From Bolinopsis microptera (taxonomy: Eukaryota; Ctenophora; Tentaculata; Lobata; Bolinopsidae), in the NCBI RefSeq assembly GCF_026151205.1, contig NC_087078.1, positions 620,001 to 684,000 of the forward strand: a stretch of 64,000 nt of DNA, in the 5' to 3' direction. Position 1 is the stretch's first letter; the number at the start of each line of letters is the position of its first letter. The position numbers and the translations under genes are program-made. The notes under the pieces were generated by a model that did no database searches, had not been told where the DNA came from, and worked only from the letters and a program-made list of their open reading frames with translations. Of the stretch, positions 1 through 12,493 are shown piece by piece.

Positions 1-3000
1 TCCTCTGTAACGTTCTGAGGGTGAAGTGTGTTAGTGTGGAGAGGAGGGTAGAGAGCTCCTCTGTAACGTTCTGAGGGTGAAGTGTGTTAGTGTGGAGAGC
101 AGGGTAGAGAGCTCCTCTGTAACGTTCTGAGGGTGAAGTGTGTTAGTGTGGAGAGCAGGGTAGAGAGCTCCTCTGTAACGTTCTGAGGGTGAAGTGTGTT
201 AGTGTGGAGAGCAGGGTAGAGAGCTCCTCTGTAACGTTCTGAGGGTGAAGTGTGTTAGTGTGGAGAGGAGGGTAGAGAGCTCCTCTGTAACGTTCTGAGG
301 GTGAAGTGTGTTAGTGTGGAGAGGAGGGTAGAGAGCTCCTCTGTAACGTTCTGAGGGTGAAGTGTGTTAGTGTGGAGAGCAGGGTAGAGAGCTCCTCTGT
401 AACGTTCTGAGGGTGAAGTGTGTTAGTGTGGAGAGCAGGGTAGAGAGCTCCTCTGTAACGTTCTGAGGGTGAAGTGTGTTAGTGTGGAGAGCAGGGTAGA
501 GAGCTCCTCTGTAACGTTCTGAGGGTGAAGTGTGTTAGTGTGGAGAGGAGGGTAGAGAGCTCCTCTGTAACGTTCTGAGGGTGAAGTGTGTTAGTGTGGA
601 GAGCAGGGTAGAGAGCTCCTCTGTAACGTTCTGAGGGTGAAGTGTGTTAGTGTGGAGAGGAGGGTAGAGAGCTCCTCTGTAACGTTCTGAGGGTGAAGTG
701 TGTTAGTGTGGAGAGCAGGGTAGAGAGCTCCTCTGTAACGTTCTGAGGGTGAAGTGTGTTAGTGTGGAGAGCAGGGTAGAGAGCTCCTCTGTAACGTTCT
801 GAGGGTGAAGTGTGTTAGTGTGGAGAGCAGGGTAGAGAGCTCCTCTGTAACGTTCTGAGGGTGAAGTGTGTTAGTGTGGAGAGGAGGGTAGAGAGCTCCT
901 CTGTAACGTTCTGAGGGTGAAGTGTGTTAGTGTGGAGAGGAGGGTAGAGAGCTCCTCTGTAACGTTCTGAGGGTGAAGTGTGTTAGTGTGGAGAGCAGGG
1001 TAGAGAGCTCCTCTGTAACGTTCTGAGGGTGAAGTGTGTTAGTGTGGAGAGCAGGGTAGAGAGCTCCTCTGTAACGTTCTGAGGGTGAAGTGTGTTAGTG
1101 TGGAGAGCAGGGTAGAGAGCTCCTCTGTAACGTTCTGAGGGTGAAGTGTGTTAGTGTGGAGAGCAGGGTAGAGAGCTCCTCTGTAACGTTCTGAGGGTGA
1201 AGTGTGTTAGTGTGGAGAGCAGGGTAGAGAGCTCCTCTGTAACGTTCTGAGGGTGAAGTGTGTTAGTGTGGAGAGGAGGGTAGAGAGCTCCTCTGTAACG
1301 TTCTGAGGGTGAAGTGTGTTAGTGTGGAGAGGAGGGTAGAGAGCTCCTCTGTAACGTTCTGAGGGTGAAGTGTGTTAGTGTGGAGAGCAGGGTAGAGAGC
1401 TCCTCTGTAACGTTCTGAGGGTGAAGTGTGTTAGTGTGGAGAGCAGGGTAGAGAGCTCCTCTGTAACGTTCTGAGGGTGAAGTGTGTTAGTGTGGAGAGC
1501 AGGGTAGAGAGCTCCTCTGTAACGTTCTGAGGGTGAAGTGTGTTAGTGTGGAGAGCAGGGTAGAGAGCTCCTCTGTAACGTTCTGAGGGTGAAGTGTGTT
1601 AGTGTGGAGAGCAGGGTAGAGAGCTCCTCTGTAACGTTCTGAGGGTGAAGTGTGTTAGTGTGGAGAGGAGGGTAGAGAGCTCCTCTGTAACGTTCTGAGG
1701 GTGAAGTGTGTTAGTGTGGAGAGCAGGGTAGAGAGCTCCTCTGTAACGTTCTGAGGGTGAAGTGTGTTAGTGTGGAGAGGAGGGTAGAGAGCTCCTCTGT
1801 AACGTTCTGAGGGTGAAGTGTGTTAGTGTGGAGAGCAGGGTAGAGAGCTCCTCTGTAACGTTCTGAGGGTGAAGTGTGTTAGTGTGGAGAGCAGGGTAGA
1901 GAGCTCCTCTGTAACGTTCTGAGGGTGAAGTGTGTTAGTGTGGAGAGGAGGGTAGAGAGCTCCTCTGTAACGTTCTGAGGGTGAAGTGTGTTAGTGTGGA
2001 GAGCAGGGTAGAGAGCTCCTCTGTAACGTTCTGAGGGTGAAGTGTGTTAGTGTGGAGAGCAGGGTAGAGAGCTCCTCTGTAACGTTCTGAGGGTGAAGTG
2101 TGTTAGTGTGGAGAGCAGGGTAGAGAGCTCCTCTGTAACGTTCTGAGGGTGAAGTGTGTTAGTGTGGAGAGCAGGGTAGAGAGCTCCTCTGTAACGTTCT
2201 GAGGGTGAAGTGTGTTAGTGTGGAGAGCAGGGTAGAGAGCTCCTCTGTAACGTTCTGAGGGTGAAGTGTGTTAGTGTGGAGAGGAGGGTAGAGAGCTCCT
2301 CTGTAACGTTCTGAGGGTGAAGTGTGTTAGTGTGGAGAGCAGGGTAGAGAGCTCCTCTGTAACGTTCTGAGGGTGAAGTGTGTTAGTGTGGAGAGCAGGG
2401 TAGAGAGCTCCTCTGTAACGTTCTGAGGGTGAAGTGTGTTAGTGTGGAGAGCAGGGTAGAGAGCTCCTCTGTAACGTTCTGAGGGTGAAGTGTGTTAGTG
2501 TGGAGAGCAGGGTAGAGAGCTCCTCTGTAACGTTCTGAGGGTGAAGTGTGTTAGTGTGGAGAGCAGGGTAGAGAGCTCCTCTGTAACGTTCTGAGGGTGA
2601 AGTGTGTTAGTGTGGAGAGCAGGGTAGAGAGCTCCTCTGTAACGTTCTGAGGGTGAAGTGTGTTAGTGTGGAGAGGAGGGTAGAGAGCTCCTCTGTAACG
2701 TTCTGAGGGTGAAGTGTGTTAGTGTGGAGAGGAGGGTAGAGAGCTCCTCTGTAACGTTCTGAGGGTGAAGTGTGTTAGTGTGGAGAGCAGGGTAGAGAGC
2801 TCCTCTGTAACGTTCTGAGGGTGAAGTGTGTTAGTGTGGAGAGCAGGGTAGAGAGCTCCTCTGTAACGTTCTGAGGGTGAAGTGTGTTAGTGTGGAGAGG
2901 AGGGTAGAGAGCTCCTCTGTAACGTTCTGAGGGTGAAGTGTGTTAGTGTGGAGAGCAGGGTAGAGAGCTCCTCTGTAACGTTCTGAGGGTGAAGTGTGTT

Positions 3001-5510
3001 AGTGTGGAGAGCAGGGTAGAGAGCTCCTCTGTAACGTTCTGAGGGTGAAGTGTGTTAGTGTGGAGAGCAGGGTAGAGAGCTCCTCTGTAACGTTCTGAGG
3101 GTGAAGTGTGTTAGTGTGGAGAGGAGGGTAGAGAGCTCCTCTGTAACGTTCTGAGGGTGAAGTGTGTTAGTGTGGAGAGCAGGGTAGAGAGCTCCTCTGT
3201 AACGTTCTGAGGGTGAAGTGTGTTAGTGTGGAGAGAGGGTAGAGAGCTCCTCTGTAACGTTCTGAGGGTGAAGTGTGTTAGTGTGGAGAGGAGGGTAGAG
3301 AGCTCCTCTGTAACGTTCTGAGGGTGAAGTGTGTTAGTGTGGAGAGCAGGGTAGAGAGCTCCTCTGTAACGTTCTGAGGGTGAAGTGTGTTAGTGTGGAG
3401 AGCAGGGTAGAGAGCTCCTCTGTAACGTTCTGAGGGTGAAGTGTGTTAGTGTGGAGAGCAGGGTAGAGAGCTCCTCTGTAACGTTCTGAGGGTGAAGTGT
3501 GTTAGTGTGGAGAGCAGGGTAGAGAGCTCCTCTGTAACGTTCTGAGGGTGAAGTGTGTTAGTGTGGAGAGCAGGGTAGAGAGCTCCTCTGTAACGTTCTG
3601 AGGGTGAAGTGTGTTAGTGTGGAGAGCAGGGTAGAGAGCTCCTCTGTAACGTTCTGAGGGTGAAGTGTGTTAGTGTGGAGAGCAGGGTAGAGAGCTCCTC
3701 TGTAACGTTCTGAGGGTGAAGTGTGTTAGTGTGGAGAGCAGGGTAGAGAGCTCCTCTGTAACGTTCTGAGGGTGAAGTGTGTTAGTGTGGAGAGCAGGGT
3801 AGAGAGCTCCTCTGTAACGTTCTGAGGGTGAAGTGTGTTAGTGTGGAGAGCAGGGTAGAGAGCTCCTCTGTAACGTTCTGAGGGTGAAGTGTGTTAGTGT
3901 GGAGAGCAGGGTAGAGAGCTCCTCTGTAACGTTCTGAGGGTGAAGTGTGTTAGTGTGGAGAGGAGGGTAGAGAGCTCCTCTGTAACGTTCTGAGGGTGAA
4001 GTGTGTTAGTGTGGAGAGCAGGGTAGAGAGCTCCTCTGTAACGTTCTGAGGGTGAAGTGTGTTAGTGTGGAGAGCAGGGTAGAGAGCTCCTCTGTAACGT
4101 TCTGAGGGTGAAGTGTGTTAGTGTGGAGAGCAGGGTAGAGAGCTCCTCTGTAACGTTCTGAGGGTGAAGTGTGTTAGTGTGGAGAGGAGGGTAGAGAGCT
4201 CCTCTGTAACGTTCTGAGGGTGAAGTGTGTTAGTGTGGAGAGCAGGGTAGAGAGCTCCTCTGTAACGTTCTGAGGGTGAAGTGTGTTAGTGTGGAGAGGA
4301 GGGTAGAGAGCTCCTCTGTAACGTTCTGAGGGTGAAGTGTGTTAGTGTGGAGAGCAGGGTAGAGAGCTCCTCTGTAACGTTCTGAGGGTGAAGTGTGTTA
4401 GTGTGGAGAGGAGGGTAGAGAGCTCCTCTGTAACGTTCTGAGGGTGAAGTGTGTTAGTGTGGAGAGCAGGGTAGAGAGCTCCTCTGTAACGTTCTGAGGG
4501 TGAAGTGTGTTAGTGTGGAGAGCAGGGTAGAGAGCTCCTCTGTAACGTTCTGAGGGTGAAGTGTGTTAGTGTGGAGAGGAGGGTAGAGAGCTCCTCTGTA
4601 ACGTTCTGAGGGTGAAGTGTGTTAGTGTGGAGAGGAGGGTAGAGAGCTCCTCTGTAACGTTCTGAGGGTGAAGTGTGTTAGTGTGGAGAGCAGGGTAGAG
4701 AGCTCCTCTGTAACGTTCTGAGGGTGAAGTGTGTTAGTGTGGAGAGCAGGGTAGAGAGCTCCTCTGTAACGTTCTGAGGGTGAAGTGTGTTAGTGTGGAG
4801 AGGCAGGGTAGAGAGCTCCTCTGTAACGTTCTGAGGGTGAAGTGTGTTAGTGTGGAGAGCAGGGTAGAGAGCTCCTCTGTAACGTTCTGAGGGTGAAGTG
4901 TGTTAGTGTGGAGAGGAGGGTAGAGAGCTCCTCTGTAACGTTCTGAGGGTGAAGTGTGTTAGTGTGGAGAGCAGGGTAGAGAGCTCCTCTGTAACGTTCT
5001 GAGGGTGAAGTGTGTTAGTGTGGAGAGGAGGGTAGAGAGCTCCTCTGTAACGTTCTGAGGGTGAAGTGTGTTAGTGTGGAGAGCAGGGTAGAGAGCTCCT
5101 CTGTAACGTTCTGAGGGTGAAGTGTGTTAGTGTGGAGAGCAGGGTAGAGAGCTCCTCTGTAACGTTCTGAGGGTGAAGTGTGTTAGTGTGGAGAGGAGGG
5201 TAGAGAGCTCCTCTGTAACGTTCTGAGGGTGAAGTGTGTTAGTGTGGAGAGGAGGGTAGAGAGCTCCTCTGTAACGTTCTGAGGGTGAAGTGTGTTAGTG
5301 TGGAGAGCAGGGTAGAGAGCTCCTCTGTAACGTTCTGAGGGTGAAGTGTGTTAGTGTGGAGAGCAGGGTAGAGAGCTCCTCTGTAACGTTCTGAGGGTGA
5401 AGTGTGTTAGTGTGGAGAGCAGGGTAGAGAGCTCCTCTGTAACGTTCTGAGGGTGAAGTGTGTTAGTGTGGAGAGCAGGGTAGAGAGCTCCTCTGTAACG
5501 TTCTGAGGGT
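1..5510. repeat. 56-bp satellite array, about 98 copies
   Basis: Head-to-tail copies of a 56-bp unit (starts TCCTCTGTAACGTTCTGAGG, ends GGGTAGAGAGC) fill the start of the window, so the array probably continues to the left. Copies are almost identical. The variation I could see lies at one site after GAGAG, which reads G or C in most copies, is missing in one near 3231 and reads GC in one near 4801. The array ends near 5510 in two partial units carrying GTTATGGTAAC. No ORF is maintained. Confidence 0.97.
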
Positions 5511-5524
5511 TGTTATGGTAACGT

Positions 5525-5735
5525 TCTGAGGGTTGTTATATATTACCTTTATAATATAATCTATAATAATAATAATATCTATAAGGATAATATTTATAAT
5601 AATAATATCTATAATAATATCTATAACGATAATATGTATAATAATAATATCTATAATAATAATATCTATAATAATAATATCTATAATAATATCTATAGTA
5701 ATATCTATAATAATAATATCTATAATAATAGAGGA
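5525..5735. repeat. AT-rich ATAATAATATCT microsatellite
   Basis: Imperfect repeats of ATCTATAATAATA follow the 56-bp satellite. The isoleucine-rich frame on the minus strand is a translation of the repeat and not a gene. Confidence 0.9.
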
Positions 5736-5850
5736 TATGGGTTCCACATTTTTAGCCTACTTAATTGTATCAACTTATTGTTCTGGGCGAAATAAGATTA
5801 ACTGAATAAATATGTAAAATATGTAAAATATGTAAACTTGTAAAACATAC

Positions 5851-5940
5851 CTGTAAAGTATCAGAGAATGTAACTATATGAGAATCAGAGTAAATAGCTT
5901 CGTGAGCAGCGAGCAAATCTTTAAACGCTTTACAATGGTC
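5851..5940 (-). CDS. possible internal exon of an unidentified minus-strand gene
   Basis: On the minus strand a 90-nt open segment is bounded by a 3' splice-like TTAATTTACAG and a strong donor CAG|GTATGT. It reads DHCKAFKDLLAAHEAIYSDS and ten more residues (30 codons, phase 0 at both ends). The composition is protein-like, but no domain is recognised and no partner exon was found. The downstream intron starts with three near-copies of a TTTACATATT repeat, as with other introns here. It could be chance; only the splice signals and codon content support it. Confidence 0.4.
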
Positions 5941-6567
5941 CTGTAAATTAATCATTAAACTAATGAATTGTAATTCTGTAGATCGTGTTCTTTGGATTGA
6001 TTATGATTAATTATGATCATTATTTATTATGATTGTCACTTTTTGGGGGTTTCTGACCTGACGATCAAATGTTTAACATCACATCAAGAATCTAGATGAA
6101 TATGAGATATTAGAATACTAAATCAATGTCCACGCGTTTAATGACTTAACGCATCATACATACCATGTCTAATTCCTTCTATCAATCTATTAACCGATCA
6201 TGTGATAATATGCAGTGGTTTATTGTTGTTATTCGGTTGGATTAACTTTAAAATTTATACTTTTGTCGACGAATTTTGAGAATTCTGAATGTAAAACTAA
6301 CGGATATGCCTTTTTGTTGTTATCTTCTATCAATATTCTTCGTTTGCAAAACCGTTGAAATCTTGAATCATTTTGTTAAAACGCTAATATTTACATAACA
6401 ATTGCACAGTAGATGGAAATTTTTTAAAATCTTCACAATATGATAAGGTTATTTGTCATATAATTCAGAACATGGTTAATGATAATAATCTGGATATGAA
6501 ACATGAAACAACAAAGTACTACAACATGTATTCATTACATGAGGTCATGTCTCTTTTTTTGATTCTT
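5941..6567. other. gene-free AT-rich DNA
   Basis: Unique AT-rich sequence downstream (3') of the minus-strand GPCR, with no supported ORF or repeat. It probably holds that gene's 3' UTR. Confidence 0.6.
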
Positions 6568-7599
6568 CTACGACTCCGACTCCCTAGCAAAGGAAGCGGG
6601 AGCGGGATTATCTGTAGTACGGAGAGTAATTCCCACCTGGTTCCTCCCCTGGTTCCCCTGGTTACCATGGTTACCCTGGTTACCATGGTTACCCTGGTTA
6701 CCCTTGCCTCCTCTGCAGCACAACATAACACTACTCCTCACGTACTCTCCGAACCTTCTGTTAGTCAGAGTGTATAAAACAGGGTTACCCGCAGTGTTCA
6801 GGAAGATACAATGAAACGCCAGTAAGTCTAGTAAACTGGGCACCGGTACCCTCCATATCCTGAAGAAGGTGAAGATAATGAGGGGAGTCCAGCTCGCTAT
6901 GAAAAGTCCTGAAAGTGCGGTTACAGTGGTGATACCCTTTGTTCGGTTTCCAGCGGAGGAGTGTTTAAGCGCAGTGACTCCTATAGCAACATTCCCGAGT
7001 GTGATAGCGAAGACTGGTAGGATGATCAGGAGACCTGTAGCTACCACCAGAAACACAGGACCTCCTACAGGGTCCCTGTAGATGGAGGAGTTGCAGCGAG
7101 CAGCTGTGGGACTGAACACTGAGAGGGACTTGTAGGACAGAGATAGGATAGTTCCCAGTAGAGATACTATCCAGATCAACCCTACCACACCTCGTCCTAC
7201 AGTCACAGATACACTAGAGAATGGAGACAAGAGGGTCCTCAACCTGTAGAGAGTTATAACAAGCACTGTAAGAGTGTTAACAGTCCCCGGGATGAAGGTA
7301 AGTTGGCTCATCACCCAACACCATCCCTCACCTAACACCCAGCCTCCTGCAGAGTACGTCACCAGGATTGGCAGCACGATCATCACCGTGTAGAGTAGAT
7401 CTGCCACCGCCAGGTTCTGGACCAGGAGTACGGAGATACAGTCCATCTTGATGGTGTTATATCTTAGGGAGGAGTACAGGACGGTGGTGTTACCCAGGAG
7501 AGAGAGGAGTGTTATCAGAAAACAGTAGATCCAGAGGGGGACAACTTGGGTGGAGGGCAGAGTGAGGGCTGAAGGGTCAACTGTTGCTGGAGATACCAT
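6568..7599 (-). CDS. class A (rhodopsin-like) G-protein-coupled receptor, intronless
   Basis: A 343-aa seven-helix receptor for the plasma membrane; the ligand is unknown. TM1 holds the GN motif (LLGNTTVL), TM2 LAVADLLY, TM3 a Cys after GEGW, TM4 LIWIVS, the second extracellular loop a partner Cys (AARCNSS), TM5 a proline, TM6 SWTPLII and TM7 NTAGNPVLYTLTN, the class A NPxxY. The DRY box is altered: it reads YRL, so Arg3.50 is kept and the Asp is lost. CC after TM7 is a likely palmitoylation site. The cytoplasmic tail contains GNQGNHGNQ repeats encoded by a 9-bp minisatellite related to GGTTACCATGGTTACC. The ATG at 7597-7599 precedes a short N-terminus without a signal peptide. Family assignment is firm; subfamily is unknown. 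Confidence 0.9.
   Translation of the reverse strand: MVSPATVDPSALTLPSTQVVPLWIYCFLITLLSLLGNTTVLYSSLRYNTIKMDCISVLLVQNLAVADLLYTVMIVLPILVTYSAGGWVLGEGWCWVMSQLTFIPGTVNTLTVLVITLYRLRTLLSPFSSVSVTVGRGVVGLIWIVSLLGTILSLSYKSLSVFSPTAARCNSSIYRDPVGGPVFLVVATGLLIILPVFAITLGNVAIGVTALKHSSAGNRTKGITTVTALSGLFIASWTPLIIFTFFRIWRVPVPSLLDLLAFHCIFLNTAGNPVLYTLTNRRFGEYVRSSVMLCCRGGKGNQGNHGNQGNHGNQGNQGRNQVGITLRTTDNPAPASFARESES
6637..6712. repeat. coding minisatellite in the GPCR tail
   Basis: GGTTACC(A/C)TGG-type 9-bp units lie inside the receptor reading frame and encode GNQ/GNH triplets. The unit length keeps the frame. Confidence 0.85.
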
Positions 7600-8010
7600 T
7601 GCTGGAGTATAAGGTGGGATTATTTATGAGGGCTAACGTAAATGAGGTAATATTATTATTATACTCAAGTGATTTAAACTTTAAAAGAAACTTTAAAAGA
7701 AACACAGCCAAGACGAGCGTTAGATAGTTGTAAAGTACTATAATTATCTTTTTGCAGTACTATAATCATCTTGTTGTAATCTTGCACTTAGTGCAGCAGA
7801 TGGTAGGACAGCAGAATCGCAGATGGGTGAGGTACTAAGTAGTCAAATAAACAACTTTATGAGACTGTTAGCGTCAGCGTCATCGTAAGAGAGGAGATCA
7901 AGACAAATAGAAAAGTATTGTTGTTACTATCATTGTGACGTGTCAAAACAATTACTACTAATTAATTAGATCTGTTAGATGTGCAGCCTGGTCAGGTAAT
8001 GAGCTGTTCC
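7600..8010. other. upstream region of the GPCR, no gene seen
   Basis: Unique AT-rich DNA 5' of the minus-strand receptor gene; its promoter is expected here. No clear TATA or initiator could be assigned. Confidence 0.5.
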
Positions 8011-8110
8011 GTAACGACACTGTACTTAGCACAGAACGGGTTAAAAGTAAACAAAGTATCGTGACGACACGGTACTTAGCACAGAACGGGTTAAAAGTAA
8101 ACAAAGTATC
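8011..8110. repeat. 50-bp direct duplication
   Basis: Two adjacent 50-bp copies containing CAGAACGGGTTAAAAGTAAA, differing at about two positions. Confidence 0.92.
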
Positions 8111-8193
8111 GGAAATTTGGAACGATAACAAAGTTACAGGGGGGTCGGGAAATAAACCACATTTGTTTTGTCACGTGACAGTGATTGTTGGGT

Positions 8194-10293
8194 TTGCTAG
8201 AAGGGGTTGTACAAACATATAATTAATAGGTTGCGCGGCGTTCTGTAGGAAGGGGTGTTAAACACTACACTACACACTACACACTACACTACACTACACT
8301 ACACTACACACTACACACTACACACTACACACTACACACTACACACTACACACTACACACTAGTTGCTAGAAGGGGTTGTACAAACATATAATTAATACG
8401 GCAGGTTGGGTTCTGTAGAAAGGGGTGCTAAACACTACACTACACTACACTACACACTACACACTACACTACACACTACACACTACACACTACACACTAC
8501 ACTACACTACACACTACACACTACACACTACACACTACACACTACACACTACACACTACACACTACACTACACTACACTACACACTACACACTACACACT
8601 ACACACTACACACTACACACTACACTACACACTACACACTACACACTACACACTACACACTACACACTACACACTACACACTACACTACACACTACACAC
8701 TACACACTACACACTACACACTACACACTACACAGTAGCACTACACAGTAGCACTACACACTACACACTACACACTACACACTACACACTACACACTACA
8801 CCCACTACACTACACTACACTACACTACACTACACTACACTACACTACACTACACTACACTACACACTACACTACACTACACTACACTACACTACACTAC
8901 ACTACACTACACTACACTACACTACACTACACTACACTACACTACACTACACTACACACTACTACACTACACTACACACTACACTACACTACACTACACT
9001 ACACACTACACTACACTACACACTACACACTACACACTACACTACACTACACTACACTACACTACACTACACTACACTACACACACACTACACTACCACA
9101 CTACACACTACACACTACACACTCACACTACACACTACACACTACACTACACTACACTACACTTCACTACACTAACACTAAACTTCACTACCACTACACA
9201 CTAACACCTACACACTACACTACACACTTCTACTACACTACACGACACTACTCTACACACTACACACTACACACGAAACTAAACACTACTCTACACACTA
9301 CACACTACACACTACACACTACACACTACACTACACTACACGACACTACACACGACACAACACTACACTACACACACACTAAACTAACACACTACACACT
9401 AACACACTACACACCTACACAACACTACACTACACTACACTACACACTACACTACACTACACTACACTACACTACACACTACACACTACACTACACTACA
9501 CACTACACTACACTACACTACACTACACTACACTACACTACACACTACACTACACTACACTACACTACACTACACTACACTACACTACACTACACTACAC
9601 TACACTACACTACACTACACTACACTACACTACACTACACTACACTACACTACACACTACACACTACACTACACTACACTACACTACACTACACTACACT
9701 ACACACTACACACTACACACTACACTACACTACACTACACACTACACACTACACTACACTACACTACACTACACTACACTACACTACACTACACTACACT
9801 ACACACTACACTACACACTACACTACACTACACTACACACTACACACTACACTACACTACACTACACTACACTACACTACACTACACTACACTACACTAC
9901 ACTACACTACACACTACACTACACTACACACTACACTACACTACACTACACTACACTACACTACACTACACTACACTACACTACACTACACTACACTACA
10001 CTACACTACACACTACACTACACTACACTACACTACACTACACACTACACACTACACTACACTACACTACACTACACTACACTACACTACACTACACTAC
10101 ACTACACTACACTACACTACACTACACTACACTACACTACACTACACTACACTACACTACACACTACACTACACTACACACTACACTACACACTACACTA
10201 CACTACACTACACACTACACACTACACTACACTACACTACACTACACTACACTACACTACACTACACTACACTACACTACACTACACTACACT
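8194..10293. repeat. ACACT-type satellite with a duplicated flank
   Basis: About 2 kb of interspersed 5-bp (ACACT) and 7-bp (ACACACT) units. A unique block of about 70 bp (GCTAGAAGGGGTTGTACAAA onward) sits at 8194-8262 and again at 8364-8432, so the array edge was duplicated with some repeat between. The middle (about 9080-9420) is degenerate. The LHTTHYT frames are repeat translations. Confidence 0.96.
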
Positions 10294-11216
10294 TTGTTTA
10301 TTTAATGTCCCTTGTACATCTAGCTCAATTCATATCCTAGCTTTATTTGTACTAGTTAAAGGGAGCGTGGTGACGTTGTGTGTGCCTTGTGAGCTACATC
10401 ATATTTTGCCTGTTAGTATTACTATTAGTATTTAGTTGATATTTTTTCATCATTTATTATTTATTTTCTATTACCTTATCAATATTATCTAACTGATAAC
10501 AGTATACAATCAATAACCAGACACTTTACCAGACACAGAGTAGAGCCTACACTAGTTACCCTGGTAACTACACTCCTGTACGATACCCGGAAACACTTGA
10601 TTAGTGAAACGCAGAAAATCCTAGCTCTAGATCGCTTTACTTTGTATTAATTCGATTTCCAAAGTGGATAAGTCTAAGTTTAGTGCTGCTATATTTCTTA
10701 TATATCCCCCTCCAGGCTAAGTTTAGTGCTGCTATATTTCTTATATATACCGTATATTTCTATATTTCTTTTCGAGATCACATACCACATCAGTTTGTCG
10801 CGTAGAATGTTTATGTAAATTTTATAGATTATTTATTGTAGCTTTTATATCGTGTAAAATGTTACGGACGAAATGATCCCAGGGGGGAATCCCAACCCAC
10901 CGCTTGGGGCCGTTGTTGATACACCTTTTACATGCAAGAACCACTTTGGTCTACTTGCTGTGCAATGTCAGTATTATAATATAACTACACGATGCCAAAC
11001 CCCTTCCCATTAATTCTTTAATTCTCAAACCGTTGCCGACAAGTGAATATGATGAATTCTTTTCGTTTGAAATGTACGATTTTAACGATTAATTGGGCAT
11101 AAACATTTTCGCTCTACTTTGTGCATCGTCCTAATAACCGATCAAACAAATGATTCAGGATCGCATATGTAAAGTTTTATATAACCAGTAATCATGTTAA
11201 CACACTACTATTACTA
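10294..11216. other. gene-free region with a short direct repeat
   Basis: Unique AT-rich DNA upstream of the GFRP gene. A stretch of about 34 bp including AGTTTAGTGCTGCTATATTT occurs twice, near 10677 and 10722. No exon with both splice sites was found. Confidence 0.55.
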
Positions 11217-11304
11217 ACACTAGTATTACTAACACACCCTTAATACTATCTAGTGACAAAACACTAGTATTACTAACACACCCTTAATACTATCTAGTGA
11301 CAAG
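11217..11304 (+). repeat. 44-bp tandem duplication just before the GFRP start codon
   Basis: Two copies of a 44-bp unit (ACACTAGTATTACTAACACA onward) end 2 bp before the ATG at 11307. They form the 5' leader or core promoter of the GFRP gene. Confidence 0.9.
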
Positions 11305-11306
11305 CA

Positions 11307-11588
11307 ATGGACGAGTTCCTCATTTTAACGACAGATATCAACGTAAGAACAGGCCCCACAATAGTTGGTAAGGAGGGGAGTAACAGTGAACTGATGGAGA
11401 AGCTAGGAGCTACCTTAGCACAATCCAACTCAGTGCTAAGCTTGTCATTCTGGGAGTCTCCAACAGATCTCTCTGCAGTCATGTGTTTAGCGAAAGGGTT
11501 GGGTTATAAGTTGGTCAGTTCTACAGGGTTGGGACAAACTTTCATCGTTGTTACCAGGGCAACCAGGTTAAGAATGATTGGAACTTGA
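11307..11588 (+). CDS. GCHFR: GTP cyclohydrolase I feedback regulatory protein (GFRP)
   Basis: A 93-aa single-exon protein. Family role: GFRP binds GTP cyclohydrolase I and transmits tetrahydrobiopterin inhibition or phenylalanine activation, in cytosol and nucleus. Hallmarks are RTGPTIVGKEGSNSELMEKL in the first half, matching the family GPT-VG-E-S-PELM-LGA block, and LGYKLVSSTGLGQTFIVV at the end, matching the family G-GQT strand. Members are about 84 aa. This one is longer because the last residues (VTRATRLRMIGT and the stop) are encoded by minisatellite DNA: first a GTTACCAGGGCAACCAGG unit like the 12.5-kb array, then the first unit of the 24-bp array, which supplies TGA. The start is the first ATG after the duplicated leader. 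Confidence 0.88.
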   Translation: MDEFLILTTDINVRTGPTIVGKEGSNSELMEKLGATLAQSNSVLSLSFWESPTDLSAVMCLAKGLGYKLVSSTGLGQTFIVVTRATRLRMIGT

Positions 11589-12110
11589 AACTAAAGAATG
11601 ATTGGAACTTGAAACTAAAGAATGATTGGAACTTGAAACTAAAGAATGATTGGAACTTGAAACTAAAGAATGATTGGAACTTGAAACTAAAGAATGATTG
11701 GAACTTGAAACTAAAGAATGATTGGAACTTGAAACTAAAGAATGATTGGAACTTGAAACTAAAGAATGAGTGGAACTTGAAACTAAAGAATGATTGGAAC
11801 TTGAAACTAAAGAATGATTGGAACTTGAAAATAAAGAATGATTGGAACTTGAAGCTAAAGAATGATTGGAACTTGAAACTAAAGAATGATTGGAACTTGA
11901 AACTAAAGAATGATTGGAACTTGAAACTAAAGAATGATTGGAACTTGAAAATAAAGAATGATTGGAACTTGAAAATAAAGAATGATTGGAACTTGAAAAT
12001 AAAGAATGATTGTAACTTGAAGCTAAAGAATGATTGGAACTTGAAAATAAAGAATGAGTGAACTTGAAACTAAAGAATGATTGGAACTTGAAACTAAAGA
12101 ATGAGTGAAC
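11567..12110 (+). repeat. 24-bp minisatellite, about 22 copies
   Basis: Units of AAGAATGATTGGAACTTGAA plus four bases. The first unit overlaps the GFRP stop codon, so the array lies in the presumed 3' UTR. Being a multiple of three, it is open for about 158 codons in another frame (KNDWNLKL units); I see no reason to call that a gene. Confidence 0.95.
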
Positions 12111-12493
12111 TTTTAAGATTTTTTAAAAGTGCGCTCTATTTTTGTGAAGTGTGCGCATATTAATTTATTAGGGTCGCTTTTAAACTTAAGTTTCTTGTTA
12201 GATTTTACAATTTACAATACAATTACATTATTTATTATCTCTAAAGATGGCGTATTGATTTACTTTGATAATTTAACGAAATTCTTAGAAAATTTACTTT
12301 AACGTGACCAGATAAAGCAACACGAAGTAAAATAGAGACAAATAAAACATTGTGGCTGCAGTACAGTAATAGGAAAACTGCTAGTACAACAATATCACTG
12401 CAGTAAAAGTGAAACTAATAGTACCCGAGAATAAGGTAATCGTGTGTTGAGTAGCTAATGACCAAGCACTGAATACGATATAACTTGACACAG
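12111..12493. other. spacer between minisatellites, no gene
   Basis: AT-rich unique DNA; an AATAAA near 12340 could serve GFRP polyadenylation. Confidence 0.45.

Noticed and set aside
1-5510. CRISPR-like array
   Set aside because: There are no unique spacers between repeats, units are contiguous, and the window is animal nuclear DNA.
11585-12061. 158-codon KNDWNLKL frame
   Set aside because: 24-bp repeat translation lying in the GFRP 3' region; begins at a non-ATG codon and has no flanking coding sequence.
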